Positions 9,177 to 18,621 are shown, counted from the stretch's first letter. The stretch is 64,000 nt of DNA from Saprospiraceae bacterium (GCA_016722295.1 JADKGL010000029.1:186001-250000); one strand, 5' to 3'. Notes: generated by a model from the letters alone, not told the origin. A program made the numbers and translations.

Positions 9177-11792
9177 TTATGATTTAACAAGATTATTAAT
9201 TTTAGAAAGCAATTCCTCCATATCAAAAGGCTTCCCGATAAAGTCATTCATTCCAGACTTATAACACAGATCGACTTCTTCTTTGAGTACATTGGCCGTC
9301 ATCGCAATGATTGGAGTATGTGCTTTTTCACTATGCATATTTCTAATGATATGTGTAGCTTCAAATCCATTCATTATTGGCATTTGTATATCCATGAGTA
9401 TGACATCAAATGTTGAAGATTTCATTTTTTCTACTGCTATCAATCCATTCTCTGCAACTTCTACTATCACACCTTCTATGGCATCTTCCAATTCTTCAGT
9501 TGCTACTACAATGTTAAAAGCATTGTCTTCTACAAGCAAGATTCTAATGCCTTTTAGTATTTCTGCTGTGTTAGTATTTACATCTTCCGTTGGTTTTAGT
9601 TCTACTTTAATTGCTCCAATTTCATAAGGAATTGTAAAATGAAACTGACTGCCTTTACCTTTCACACTTTCTACCCAAATTTTTCCTCCATGCAGTTCTA
9701 CCAATTTTTTAGAAATACTTAAGCCTAAACCTGTGCCACCAAATTTCCTTGTAGTATCGCTGTATGCTTGTTCAAATGATTCAAATATTTTTGCAATACT
9801 GCTTTGTTCTATTCCAATACCTGTATCTGAGATGATGAAATGAAGATTAAGTTTTTCACCAATTTGCTCCGATTTTATGGTAGTCGTCACCATTCCTTTT
9901 TCGGTAAACTTAATTGCATTGCCGATCAAGTTTATGAGTATCTGTCTTAACCTAGTGGAATCGCCTAATACAAATAATTCTTCCGTAGGAATTTCTTTCG
10001 CAAGTCTTAAACTTTTTTCTTCGGCTTTGAATTGCATGATGGTGTGGACATTGTGCACCAATTCATGGATAGAAAATGATACGTGTTCCAACTCCACTTT
10101 TCCTGCTTCTATTTTTGAAATATCCAAAATGTCATTGATGATGACTAATAAGGAATCGGATGATTGTTTGATGCCTGTCAAATATTCTTTCTGATCATCG
10201 TTGGGACTACGTCTGATCAGAATATCCGTCATACCCTTGATGGCATTCATGGGAGTACGGATCTCATGGCTCATATTAGCAAGAAACTGATGTTTGGCTT
10301 TTTCACTGGCTTCAGCTTTTTGTTTTTCAGCTTCTATGATTTCGTTTTTGTGTTGTAATAGTTTCTGAGTTCTTCTGGTATATCGAAGTCTGAAATATAA
10401 TCCTAATGAAATTAAGCCTGCTACAATACCTAAAAATAGAATCCAGTTTCGGGTAGACTTTTGTTTATTGAGTTGGCTTTGAAAATCGAGTTTGGATTTT
10501 AGTTGTTCTTGAGTGAATTGGTTTTCCAACTCAAGTCTTGTTGTTTCACTACTGTTTCTCCATACTGCCAATGTGTCTTCAGTCTGTATATGTAACTTAT
10601 AATTTTTCAGTGCATTATTATAATCTCCAATACCCTCATAAGCTTTAGAAAGTATGTCAAAGTTGTCCGAGATTTGCTTATTATACGTATGTTCGGAAAC
10701 TTTAAAAGAGTGGATTGTTTGTATTGCGTTATTATAATTTTTAAGACCCAAATAAGCTCTTGCTTTTTCAGAGATAAAAAAGAGATCTCGTACTGCCCAC
10801 TGATCGTTCTTCTTAACAAAACCTTCAACTTCATTAAGTTCTTCTAATGCCCCTGAATAGTTACCAGTTAAATTTTTTATTGCAGCGTTATATGTTTTTG
10901 CAGTATAATAACAAGGCTCACAGTGTTTAACATTTATCATTACATTCATAGAAGAGTCTACATATTTTTGGGCACGTATTTCATCTTTCAATCTCAGCAA
11001 TAAAACGGATTTGGTAAGATATGAGCCACCTAGATGAAAAGTATCTTTTAACAAATGACTGGTCTGAAGGCTCTTATCAATGTATTTTTCGGCTTCATTA
11101 TAATTTCCAATTTGGAGATGAATACTTGCAAGTATTTGGTTGATAATGCTATATCGAATGTCAATTAAGTTCAATTTTTCTGATAACCGTTGGGATTCTA
11201 AGAGAAAGGACAAAGCTTTGGGATACTTTTCATTATCATGATACCAAACTCCTATTTCAAGTTTTCCTATTCTTAGCAATTCATTGTCTTTCTTTTCATC
11301 CTTTAGTTTAGCTTTATATTTATTGAATTCAATTATAATATCTTCATCTTTAATGTCTTCATTGCATTGGAATTTTAATATACTGTATGCCCAGAAAATG
11401 AAATTCAGTTTGGCAGAATTTGATATTTTTGCACTCTCAATCGCTTTTTTAGCATTAGTACACATACAATCTGTTTTGCCTTCACAAGTTTCGGCAGACA
11501 TCGTATAAAATAAAAGTAGATATTCATTTTTTTTATTTTTTAAGGCGAGTTCAATAGCTTCATTAATTTCAAATTTCCATTTCTCCCACCAAACAGGTAT
11601 TCCCTCTATATTCTCAAAATTTAGTCTTTCAAAAATAGCATCTAACCTATCAATTTCAGATTTAGATTTATCTTTCCAGATGGCATACAGCTCATCGTCT
11701 GTTTTGTTTTGACTATAAACGAGTGAAGTGAAAAATATTCCGAAAGCTATCAGAATGAATTTTAATTTTATATCTGTCAATTGAATCATCAT
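9177..11792 (-). CDS. TPR-containing hybrid sensor histidine kinase
   Basis: This 871-aa protein has a signal peptide, a long periplasmic tetratricopeptide-type region (about 170-440, for example IGNYNEAEKYIDKSLQTSHL), one membrane segment (about 452-472, WILFLGIVAGLISLGLYF), a coiled coil, a HisKA domain (MSHEIRTPMNAIKGM), an HATPase domain (GLGLSISKKLVELHGGKI) and a receiver with Asp801 ([13 protein letters not shown]). It lies 60 bp upstream of susC in the same direction, so it may be transcribed with, or control, the SusCD pair. Its receiver is a close relative of the one at 3131-4642. Confidence 0.9.
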   Translation of the reverse strand: MMIQLTDIKLKFILIAFGIFFTSLVYSQNKTDDELYAIWKDKSKSEIDRLDAIFERLNFENIEGIPVWWEKWKFEINEAIELALKNKKNEYLLLFYTMSAETCEGKTDCMCTNAKKAIESAKISNSAKLNFIFWAYSILKFQCNEDIKDEDIIIEFNKYKAKLKDEKKDNELLRIGKLEIGVWYHDNEKYPKALSFLLESQRLSEKLNLIDIRYSIINQILASIHLQIGNYNEAEKYIDKSLQTSHLLKDTFHLGGSYLTKSVLLLRLKDEIRAQKYVDSSMNVMINVKHCEPCYYTAKTYNAAIKNLTGNYSGALEELNEVEGFVKKNDQWAVRDLFFISEKARAYLGLKNYNNAIQTIHSFKVSEHTYNKQISDNFDILSKAYEGIGDYNNALKNYKLHIQTEDTLAVWRNSSETTRLELENQFTQEQLKSKLDFQSQLNKQKSTRNWILFLGIVAGLISLGLYFRLRYTRRTQKLLQHKNEIIEAEKQKAEASEKAKHQFLANMSHEIRTPMNAIKGMTDILIRRSPNDDQKEYLTGIKQSSDSLLVIINDILDISKIEAGKVELEHVSFSIHELVHNVHTIMQFKAEEKSLRLAKEIPTEELFVLGDSTRLRQILINLIGNAIKFTEKGMVTTTIKSEQIGEKLNLHFIISDTGIGIEQSSIAKIFESFEQAYSDTTRKFGGTGLGLSISKKLVELHGGKIWVESVKGKGSQFHFTIPYEIGAIKVELKPTEDVNTNTAEILKGIRILLVEDNAFNIVVATEELEDAIEGVIVEVAENGLIAVEKMKSSTFDVILMDIQMPIMNGFEATHIIRNMHSEKAHTPIIAMTANVLKEEVDLCYKSGMNDFIGKPFDMEELLSKINNLVKS

Positions 11793-11959
11793 TTTTAATA
11801 TTGTTCAAAAATAGCGGATAGTAATTGTAAGGTAGATGTTTAAATTATCAAACGGTCAAATTATTTATCTAACGGTTGGTATAAAACCTTCAAGGTTTTC
11901 CGTTTTAGCCTAAGAAACTGCTTTTTATCACGGTATGGGGCAGCATTGACTCAACTTGG

Positions 11960-12355
11960 TTAATGATTTTCACTAAAAGTGAAAAAATCTAAACCTTTAA
12001 TCTTCACAGCTCTATCACAAGCTATACAAGTACCGTAGTTATTGAATTCATTGACCAAAATGCGAACGCTTTCTTGTAGTGTAAGAGTGGCATTTGAATG
12101 AATATAAAGTTGATTGATCTCGATCATTCCTGTCTTGATTATAGGATATTTCTGAGAACCTGTAGATACATTGGGGATAATTACATTATCAAATATATCA
12201 GGGATTCTACCTCGGCTCCAATTCTTGCTACAATCCCATTTGGATTCTTGTCCTGGTGTTCCGCCTTTCCAGGTATTGATGATTTGTGCAGAAACAGTTT
12301 GTGGTAAGAATTGACTCAAAAAAAGGACAACTGAAAATACAATTAAATTACGCAT
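11960..12355 (-). CDS. Secreted protein of unknown function (131 aa)
   Basis: The N-terminus is a clear signal peptide (LIVFSVVLFLSQFLPQTVSA, then QIINTWKGG). The mature part has beta-strand-rich sequence such as KWDCSKNWSRGRIPD and NVIIPN, a pattern seen at the start of large adhesin-like or T9SS cargo proteins in Bacteroidota that open with a TWNGG-like motif. The gene ends after 131 aa without a sorting domain, so it could be a truncated N-terminus of such a protein. I cannot assign a function. Confidence 0.6.
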   Translation of the reverse strand: MRNLIVFSVVLFLSQFLPQTVSAQIINTWKGGTPGQESKWDCSKNWSRGRIPDIFDNVIIPNVSTGSQKYPIIKTGMIEINQLYIHSNATLTLQESVRILVNEFNNYGTCIACDRAVKIKGLDFFTFSENH

Positions 12356-12540
12356 GATTTTAATTTTAATATTGACTAAATATTTTTAACAGAACAAAAC
12401 TAAGCGCTAATACTAGAGAATACTGCATTTCGTTTATCCAATGGTAGTTGCAATTATCAAACGGTTAAAACTCTTTGATTTTATCATCTAATTGTCTCCT
12501 CGAACCATAATCTACTTGAAATATTATGCCTCGATTATAA

Positions 12541-12569
12541 TTTGCAATAATGATTTTTTTATACCTTTA
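12541..12569 (+). promoter_or_regulatory. Candidate Bacteroidota promoter for the LytTR regulator
   Basis: TTTG at 12541-12544 is followed after 17 nt by TACCTTTA at 12562-12569, which matches 7 of 8 positions of TAnnTTTG. The start codon is at 12578, so the predicted transcript would have almost no leader. Pattern match only. Confidence 0.4.
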
Positions 12570-12577
12570 CTGTACCA

Positions 12578-13327
12578 ATGAAAACCAAGAAACCATTAAA
12601 AGCCCTAATAGTGGAAGACAATGTCTTTATGGCAACAGTTTTACAAGATTTGCTTACCCAATATTCGAGTAAAATAGCTATAATAGACATTGCTAAAACT
12701 GGCAATGAAGCACTTAGTCTAATTGCGAAAATAAATCCTGATGTTATTTTTCTCGACATAGAATTACCTGACATGACTGGATTTGAGCTGCTTCAACAAT
12801 TAGATAACATCAATTTTCAAACTGTATTTACTACATCACACAGCCACTATGCCATCAAAGCTTTTCGATTCAATGCATTAGATTATCTTATAAAACCAAT
12901 TAATGAAAGTGAGTTGGATGAAGCCATCAAGAAAATATACAAATTTACAAATAATAGTATTGATGTAAAAAATGCTTTATCGAATCTTGACATACAAGCT
13001 GTGGAAAACCAAAATTTGGTTTTGCCACAACAAGATGGCACTTTAAGATTACCATTAAGGCAGATTACCTATATAGAAGGCGAACGCAATTATAGTTATA
13101 TTCATCTCTCAAACGGCAGCAAAGAGTTATCTTCAAAAAATTTAGCATACTTTGAAGACATACTTGTAGATAAAAATTTCTATAGAACCCATCGTTCATT
13201 TCTTGTCAACAAATACCATATTAAAGAATTAATAGAAAGTCATTTTGTGCTAAACAATAAATTAGAAATACCCATATCAAGAAGAAATGGCACTGAGGCT
13301 AAAGCTTGGTTTTTGGGTTTGGAGTAA
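12578..13327 (+). CDS. LytTR-family response regulator
   Basis: This 249-aa protein is one of only two plus-strand genes I support. Residues 1-125 form a receiver with acidic residues in IVEDN, phospho-Asp60 in VIFLDIELPDMTG and lysine in LDYLIKPI. Residues about 148-249 form a LytTR DNA-binding domain (LPLRQITYIEGERNYSYIHL, FYRTHRSFLVNKYHI). LytTR regulators usually pair with a 5TM or TPR-type histidine kinase. None is adjacent, although the TPR hybrid kinase at 9177-11792 is close. It converges with the flavin reductase gene across a hairpin repeat. Confidence 0.9.
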   Translation: MKTKKPLKALIVEDNVFMATVLQDLLTQYSSKIAIIDIAKTGNEALSLIAKINPDVIFLDIELPDMTGFELLQQLDNINFQTVFTTSHSHYAIKAFRFNALDYLIKPINESELDEAIKKIYKFTNNSIDVKNALSNLDIQAVENQNLVLPQQDGTLRLPLRQITYIEGERNYSYIHLSNGSKELSSKNLAYFEDILVDKNFYRTHRSFLVNKYHIKELIESHFVLNNKLEIPISRRNGTEAKAWFLGLE

Positions 13328-13333
13328 GTCGCA

Positions 13334-13485
13334 TTTAGGAGGCTAAAGCCTCTTGACCGACTTATTGGTGCGAGGCTTTAGGTTCTAGCTTAATTTAGGA
13401 GGCTAAAGCCTCTTGACCGACTTATTGGTGCGAGGCTTTAGGTTTAGCCTAATTTAGGAGGCTAAAGCCTCTTGACCGACTTATT
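13334..13485. repeat. Three tandem palindromic repeats (about 60-bp period) between convergent genes
   Basis: A unit of about 50 bp beginning TTTAGGAGGCTAAAGCCTC recurs at 13334, 13394 and 13453; the third copy is shortened. Each full unit can form a perfect 10-bp stem, CTAAAGCCTC (13343-13352) with GAGGCTTTAG (13372-13381). A smaller internal hairpin (GAGGCT-AA-AGCCTC) competes with it. The position between two converging genes suggests a REP-like or bidirectional terminator role. Confidence 0.8.
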
Positions 13486-13488
13486 AAG

Positions 13489-14058
13489 TCATTTATCCAT
13501 GGAGATTATTTTTGTGTTTATTAAATTATTGAAATTGGTAATAAAATTATCCAACTGTTTTCTAGTATCAGGATCTGTCAGATTACCTTGATCGTCAATT
13601 TTTCCTTTCACACCTTCAATTAACAAAGTCGTTTCGTTTGTAAAATTCGCCATTGCAGTTTTCATAATTAGTTGCAATTCTTCGTGTCCCTTTTGTCCAA
13701 TTGCAGAAGCTGTAATAAGTCCACAAGGTTTGTCAGAAAATATCGTTGTCGCTATACACCATTCAATTGCATTTTTTAGTCCACTTGGAATACTAAAGAC
13801 ATATTCAGGTGTACATATAATAATTCCGTCTGCTTGGTCAATGCTGTTTCTAAATTCAATTATATCTATAGGTGGATTGTTCGTTGAAAGTTCTGGGTCA
13901 AAATGTGGTAACTTTTTTAGACTGTTGTAAATTGTCAAGTCGAAAATATCACTTGTTAGATCGGCGATTTTCTCAGCCAATTTTAAATTTGCAGAATGTG
14001 AACTCGCACTCCCAATTATTGCTATTATTTTCTTTTTTGCATTCATTACATTTTTCAT
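13489..14058 (-). CDS. NADPH-dependent FMN reductase family protein
   Basis: This 189-aa flavodoxin-like protein has the FMN phosphate-binding loop IIGSASSHSANLKLAEKIA near the N-terminus and the PEYVFSIPSGLKNAIEW motif typical of the NADPH_dep_FMN_red family (SsuE/chromate reductase/azoreductase-like). It transfers electrons from NAD(P)H through FMN to small molecules such as quinones. The next gene upstream is the radical SAM gene with a gap of about 115 bp, so co-transcription is uncertain. The substrate is not predictable. Confidence 0.85.
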   Translation of the reverse strand: MKNVMNAKKKIIAIIGSASSHSANLKLAEKIADLTSDIFDLTIYNSLKKLPHFDPELSTNNPPIDIIEFRNSIDQADGIIICTPEYVFSIPSGLKNAIEWCIATTIFSDKPCGLITASAIGQKGHEELQLIMKTAMANFTNETTLLIEGVKGKIDDQGNLTDPDTRKQLDNFITNFNNLINTKIISMDK

Positions 14059-14173
14059 TTTTGCTTTGCTTCAATAACTGCAAGATTGTTAATAAGCTTC
14101 CATGCATTGTCGATGTCTAATACTAACGAATTATATGATACGAAAAAATTCTCGGAACTTTCTAAACGAAGTT

Positions 14174-15619
14174 TTACCATATGTTATCATTTGACTGTGT
14201 TATTAGTTCGAGTTGTTTATTTGAAATCATGTCTTGTGAACTAGTTGCCACCTTGTCTTGTGTTTTGACTTTAGAGAGGATTGATTCTAAAAGAGGCAGC
14301 ATACCATTTAAGTTTTTTGTTTTAATCATAAAATTCCAAACTGGCTCAAATTTTTTCCAACCACCACTATAAAAGAAATGTTTTAGTTTGTGTTTATGTG
14401 AGTCTTGATTTAGACTTGCTTTAAGAATATTTGGCCAGCTATAAAACTCCTTGTAGGCCCAATTATAACCATTTTTTAATTCGTCTGATGTGAGATTAAT
14501 TGTTTTATAAACTACATTTCTTGTGTCGTATAAGTCCCAATTTCTAGTTAAAATGCGTCCCTGTTGTTCCATGTCCTTAAATAATTTTGTTCCAGGGTAT
14601 GGCGTCAATACATGATATGTCGAAGTTGTAAGTGAATTATTTACTCCCCAATCAACTGTACGTTTAAATACATCCTTATCATCTTCATCAAGTCCAAATA
14701 CAAAACTACCGTTTATCATAATTCCGAGTGAATGTAAACGATTCACTGCTTTTACATAATCTTTTTCTAAGTTTTGTTTTTTGTTACTTTGTTTCAGATT
14801 GGCAGGTGAGAATGTCTCAAAGCCTACAAATAAACTTCGTAGTCCCGCCTCGGCTGCTTTTTCAATTAAGTTCCCCCGAAGTATTGAGTCAACTGTCGCT
14901 GCGCCTTGAAAGACCCTATTCATACCTCTCATCCCTTCAAAAAGCTCACTAGCAAATTTTGCATTTCCGAGTAAGTGGTCATCAAGAAAGTACAGATGTC
15001 TGCCCGGTAGTCTATCGATTTCAGCTAATGCATCATCAACTGTTTGAGTATAGAATGTGCGTCCACCTTCAAAAAAGGCATCTTTATAGCAAAAGTCGCA
15101 ATGGTGAGGACATCCTCTAGTTACTACAATAGAGTTAGGAACTAAATATCTATTTCTTTTGATTAAATCTCTTCTTATGGGTGGTATTTTTTCCAATGTC
15201 CGAATACTAGAACTATATACTTTCTTCGCTGATTTATTTTTAAAATCTTTGAGGAACTGTGGAAATGTCTCTTCTCCAGGTCCAAGAAAGATTGTGTCTG
15301 CGTGAAGTGCTGCTTCTTCAGGAAGTGAGGTTACATGAAGTCCACCAAGTAAAACATAGGCACCTTTCTTTTTATAATGGTCCGCAATTTGATATGCCCG
15401 ATATGCATTTGTAATATAAACTTGAATAATAACTAAATCTGGACTGTCAGTAAGATTTAAATCTTCTACATGTTGGTCTTGCAGATCTATTTCATCGTCG
15501 GGGGATAAATAAGCTGCTAAAGTCGCTAGACCTAAAGGTGGGAATAAGGAATATTTAATCGGTCTCCAAAATGGACTTTCAGCTTCGGCAAGTGCGGGTA
15601 ATATCATTTTTACTTTCAC
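14174..15619 (-). CDS. B12-binding domain radical SAM protein
   Basis: This 481-aa protein has an N-terminal cobalamin-binding-like domain (about 25-130, with LLGGLHVTSLPEEAALHADT and GPGEETF). A radical SAM barrel follows, with the 4Fe-4S ligands Cys170, Cys174 and Cys177 in RGCPHHCDFCYK. Downstream residues such as LYFLDDHLLGN, SLFVGFETF and YHVLTPYPGTKLF fit the B12-radical SAM family that includes HpnP, HpnJ and related methyltransferases. It probably methylates or rearranges a lipid or secondary metabolite. No biosynthetic partners are adjacent. Confidence 0.85.
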   Translation of the reverse strand: MKVKMILPALAEAESPFWRPIKYSLFPPLGLATLAAYLSPDDEIDLQDQHVEDLNLTDSPDLVIIQVYITNAYRAYQIADHYKKKGAYVLLGGLHVTSLPEEAALHADTIFLGPGEETFPQFLKDFKNKSAKKVYSSSIRTLEKIPPIRRDLIKRNRYLVPNSIVVTRGCPHHCDFCYKDAFFEGGRTFYTQTVDDALAEIDRLPGRHLYFLDDHLLGNAKFASELFEGMRGMNRVFQGAATVDSILRGNLIEKAAEAGLRSLFVGFETFSPANLKQSNKKQNLEKDYVKAVNRLHSLGIMINGSFVFGLDEDDKDVFKRTVDWGVNNSLTTSTYHVLTPYPGTKLFKDMEQQGRILTRNWDLYDTRNVVYKTINLTSDELKNGYNWAYKEFYSWPNILKASLNQDSHKHKLKHFFYSGGWKKFEPVWNFMIKTKNLNGMLPLLESILSKVKTQDKVATSSQDMISNKQLELITQSNDNIW

Positions 15620-15754
15620 ACATAATTAAACTATTTTTTGAAAAATTATTTGACTAGTTTTAATCTTTCTGAAAATATTCATCAAGAATGAAATGAAAAC
15701 AATAGCTAAATCAACAAAAACATGATTATGTTTTATATTGTATTTGTTCCAAAA

Positions 15755-15895
15755 CTAAGAAGTTTTTATTTGTTGTCCACCATACAGTTGAGCATAGCCT
15801 GTAATGCCAGGTTTTTGTTCCCATCTTGCGGAATAGAAATCAGTGTTCCAAGCTAGTCCTTCTATATCATAATTTGATATAGCTTTGATAGTTTA
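15755..15895 (-). pseudogene. C-terminal remnant of a bacterial sugar transferase
   Basis: The minus strand reads IEGLAWNTDFYSARWEQ and KPGITGYAQLYGGQQIKTS before a stop at 15755. The KPGITGxAQ motif is diagnostic for the C-terminal catalytic region of undecaprenyl-phosphate sugar phosphotransferases (WcaJ/PglC type). Only about 45 codons remain and there is no start codon. The surrounding 310 bp (15620-15929) contain nothing else I can recognise. Confidence 0.65.
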
Positions 15896-15929
15896 AAATT
15901 TTAATGTTTTGATTTTCGTTTAAAGCTTG

Positions 15930-16973
15930 TTATTTTTTGTTTTTTTCTTCAAGCTCTAATAAGTATTTTTTTCGCCAAAGACCGCCACCATAACCAGTTA
16001 ATTGTCCGTCTGAACCAATAACTCTATGACATGGAATTAAAATAGAAATTCGGTTCATTCCATTTGCATTGGCAACTGCTCTTACACTTTCAGGACTTCC
16101 TATTGTTACTGCTTGTTCTTTATATGATTTTGTCATTCCATGAGGGATTGATTGCAATGCATTCCACACTTTATTTTGAAAGTCGGTACCCGGTGTATGT
16201 ATTGGGACAGAAAATTCTTTTCTTAAGCCATTAAAATATTCTTGTAATTGAATTTCTAGCATTTCAAAATGTTTATTATTCCCTTGAATAATAGTTGCAT
16301 TTAAAAGTTTTGCAATTGACTTCAATTCAGTTTCTAACATTTTTCTATCCGTAAACTCCAAAAGGCAAATTCCTTGATTGGTAGCACAAGCAAGCATAGT
16401 GCCTAATGGCGTTTCAATTCGTTTTAAGTCAATAATATTTAGTTGTTTTCCATTCTTAGGAGAAACACCGAAAATATTTTTAAAACTGTCGCCAAAACCG
16501 CTTAATGATTCAAAGCCCGTATCAAAGGCGGTGTGTGTCACACTTCCGCCGTTTTGTATTTTTTTAAATGCCGAATTTATTCTACACATTCTTTGATATG
16601 CTTGAAAAGTAATGCCATGATTTTTTACAAACCATCTTCTTATTTGACTAGGTTCAATTCCTTTTTGTTTTAGGTCATAATCTTTAAATTTTAAGCTTAG
16701 ATTTTCAGATAGTTCATCAATGATTTTTTGAAATTCGACAGGGGTTTGGTTTACGTTTTTTAAAGGATTGCAAACTTTACATGCTCTGTATCCTTTTAGG
16801 ATGCACTCTTTTGAGGTTTTTAAAAATTCAACATTTTCTAGTTTTGGTTTTCGTGCTGTGCAAGAAGGCCGACAGAAAATACCAGTAGTTTTAACTGCTG
16901 TAAAAAATACACCTTCAAACGAAGTGTCTTTTTCAACAATTGCTTTGTACATTATTTCTGTTGTTAATTCCAT
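15930..16973 (-). CDS. ada: Ada-type bifunctional regulator and methylated-DNA-cysteine methyltransferase
   Basis: This 347-aa protein has the full Ada architecture: an N-terminal Zn domain with Cys34, Cys38, Cys65 and Cys68 (FCRPSCTARKP, YRACKVCNP) that removes methyl groups from phosphotriesters, a central AraC-type HTH (about 85-175, YQRMCRINSAFKKIQ), and a C-terminal O6-methylguanine transferase with acceptor Cys315 in ILIPCHRVIG. When methylated at the Zn domain, Ada activates the adaptive response. No alkB or alkA is adjacent; an AlkD-like gene lies in a cassette at 46600-47325. Confidence 0.93.
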   Translation of the reverse strand: MELTTEIMYKAIVEKDTSFEGVFFTAVKTTGIFCRPSCTARKPKLENVEFLKTSKECILKGYRACKVCNPLKNVNQTPVEFQKIIDELSENLSLKFKDYDLKQKGIEPSQIRRWFVKNHGITFQAYQRMCRINSAFKKIQNGGSVTHTAFDTGFESLSGFGDSFKNIFGVSPKNGKQLNIIDLKRIETPLGTMLACATNQGICLLEFTDRKMLETELKSIAKLLNATIIQGNNKHFEMLEIQLQEYFNGLRKEFSVPIHTPGTDFQNKVWNALQSIPHGMTKSYKEQAVTIGSPESVRAVANANGMNRISILIPCHRVIGSDGQLTGYGGGLWRKKYLLELEEKNKK

Positions 16974-17375
16974 ATTTTAAGCAGAGCATTAAATGATTGA
17001 TTAGTCAAAATTGTTTTAGCCATTTCACTTATTTGTTGCCACAAAGATACCTTTGCTTCTTTTGCCATACAACCGTAAAATTGACAAGTATTTTTATTTG
17101 TTGAGTATTGCTGAAAAACAGCAAGTTACAGTAATGGAGTGGGGGAGCAGGAGTGTAAATGTTGCTGCCATTTTAAATCTGCAATTGATTGCACAAGCTA
17201 TATACGTCTACCTTGCTTTAGTCATGTAAGCTGCAAAGTGAATTTACAAGTAAAATGTATGCTACTGTACTCATAGCTAAAACTATTGCGTACATTGTGA
17301 CTGTAATACTTGTAAAGTGATTCTGTCATTCAAATGTTTTTTATTGCCCAGCCGATTGTAATGGTTGAGACTTGT
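16974..17375. other. Non-coding stretch, no gene recognised
   Basis: About 400 bp between Ada and the GNAT gene. A plus-strand TACCTTTGC at 17048-17056 matches the Bacteroidota -7 element but leads into no credible gene. There are short open stretches without identifiable homology. It is probably the edge between conserved chromosome and the cassette array. Confidence 0.4.
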
Positions 17376-17873
17376 TTATAAAATTGTCATTGAATATATT
17401 GATAATTCTTCATTCTCAACTTTAACCTTGCTTTCAAACTCTAAACCAAGTCGTCGAAGTAATTTAATTGAATTTTCATTTTCTGGAACAGTAATGCCAA
17501 TAATTTTTTTGCATATTTTACTTTTTATTATCTCATTGAGATACTCCTTGCTGGCTTCAAATGTGTAGCCTTTTTTCTCATACTTAGGCAATAATGCAAA
17601 ACCTATATCAGGAAATTCGTGATTATCTCTATGTAAGAAAGTAATTATGCCTATTGGTTCTTTTGTTTCTTTGATTTCAAAGACATTATAATAGTAGTTT
17701 TTATTTTCAAGAATTTTTTGGATATAATTTTCTGCGTCTTGATTATTCCTAATATTTCTATCGCCAATGTATTTTAGCCAGCCATTAGAATTAACTAATG
17801 AATATATAAAATTTGCATCTCCAACTGTTATGGGTCTTATTAGAAGCCTATCTGTTAGAATCTCTTTGTACAT
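17376..17873 (-). CDS. GNAT family N-acetyltransferase (RimJ/RimL-like)
   Basis: This 165-aa protein has the GNAT pattern: it opens with ILTDRLLIRPITVGDANFIY and has a central IGIITFLHRDNHEFPDIGFA. It then has a Q/RxxGxG-like region degraded to KYEKKGYTFEASKEYL, and a C-terminal PENENSIKLLRRLGLEF. It would transfer an acetyl group from acetyl-CoA to an amine, often an N-terminal residue or a small molecule. An attC-like site lies at its upstream side (17941-18070), so it is probably the leftmost recognisable cassette gene. Confidence 0.85.
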   Translation of the reverse strand: MYKEILTDRLLIRPITVGDANFIYSLVNSNGWLKYIGDRNIRNNQDAENYIQKILENKNYYYNVFEIKETKEPIGIITFLHRDNHEFPDIGFALLPKYEKKGYTFEASKEYLNEIIKSKICKKIIGITVPENENSIKLLRRLGLEFESKVKVENEELSIYSMTIL

Positions 17874-17940
17874 TATTTTTTTTAGTTTCTTGTTTGTTTG
17901 TGATGAATTTGAGCTAGTTTTTCGTCAAACTATTTTTCAT

Positions 17941-18070
17941 ATTAACGATATTTGACTTTGTGAAGTTGTGGTTTTTTACACTATTGTTCAATAGAGAAGC
18001 GAAAATTAAATCTTTCACAAATGTTGAATAAATCTTTGTAACTGAGTTTTTGGCAATAGTTAGTGGTTCG
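17941..18070 (-). repeat. Degenerate attC-like site
   Basis: The left arm TTAACGATATTTGACTTTG and right arm TTTTTGGCAATAGTTAGTGG sit 130 bp apart, the same geometry as the clear sites further right. The centre shares CTATTGTTCAATAGA with them. The GTTAGTGG end matches CTCACTAAC at the next site (18626), as expected for the two ends of one cassette (the SRPBCC gene). Arms are poorly conserved, so the site is probably inactive. Confidence 0.55.
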
Positions 18071-18082
18071 TTGTGTTTTTCA

Positions 18083-18505
18083 TCATGCAGTTTCAGCAAG
18101 CTGTTTTAACGACCTCAATACTTGATTTTCTTCACCTTGAGGTTCTTCTTGAATCGCATTTGGTCTATTGTCTTCTTGGATGATTTCAAGTTTTGTTTGT
18201 CCATTATCGTCAGTTAAAACGTAACTCATAATAAAATAATTTTCAGCTTTGTCTTCCAAGTCTGGTCTTGGTGCAAACAAACTATATTTTACTATTTCGT
18301 TAGGCCTAAATTCTAAAACTTTTCCCCACTGTTCGAAAACTTTGTCTTCCCATTCAGTTCTGAATCTTATATCACTACCACTTTCCCAGGTAGTCAATAG
18401 ATCGCTACCATATTGCCAAAGTTTTACAAACTCTGGTTTCGTAATTATGTCCCAAACTTTATGAATAGGAGCATTGATTTTAATAGCTGAAATATTTGTT
18501 GCCAT
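18083..18505 (-). CDS. SRPBCC/AHSA1-like ligand-binding protein
   Basis: This 140-aa START-like protein begins NISAIKINAPIHKVWDIITK and contains PEFVKLWQYGSDLLTTW, the pattern of the AHSA1/polyketide-cyclase-like SRPBCC family. These proteins bind hydrophobic ligands in a helix-grip cavity; many are of unknown role. It is flanked by degenerate attC-like sites whose outer ends are complementary (GTTAGTG / CACTAAC), so it appears to be a single-gene cassette. Confidence 0.8.
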   Translation of the reverse strand: MATNISAIKINAPIHKVWDIITKPEFVKLWQYGSDLLTTWESGSDIRFRTEWEDKVFEQWGKVLEFRPNEIVKYSLFAPRPDLEDKAENYFIMSYVLTDDNGQTKLEIIQEDNRPNAIQEEPQGEENQVLRSLKQLAETA

Positions 18506-18621
18506 ATTTTTATATTTTTTATTTTTATTTTATTTACTCAACATACAGTTCAGTGTTTATTGTCTTGATTTTGAGTCTAGCTTTGGTCTAGAATTTCGTT
18601 TTTAAATTTTGCTTCTTTCTT

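Noticed and set aside
9283..9627. Plus-strand frames opposite the two hybrid kinases and SusC
   Set aside because: All are shadows of strongly conserved minus-strand domains.
14118..14190. Possible short attC-like site near the radical SAM gene (CTAACGAA ... ATGTTATCA)
   Set aside because: Only the outer boxes fit; there are no paired inner arms and the spacing is about half that of the other sites.
17048..17056. TACCTTTGC as a promoter
   Set aside because: The octamer fits the -7 element but no credible gene follows on the plus strand and no -33 element is at the right distance.
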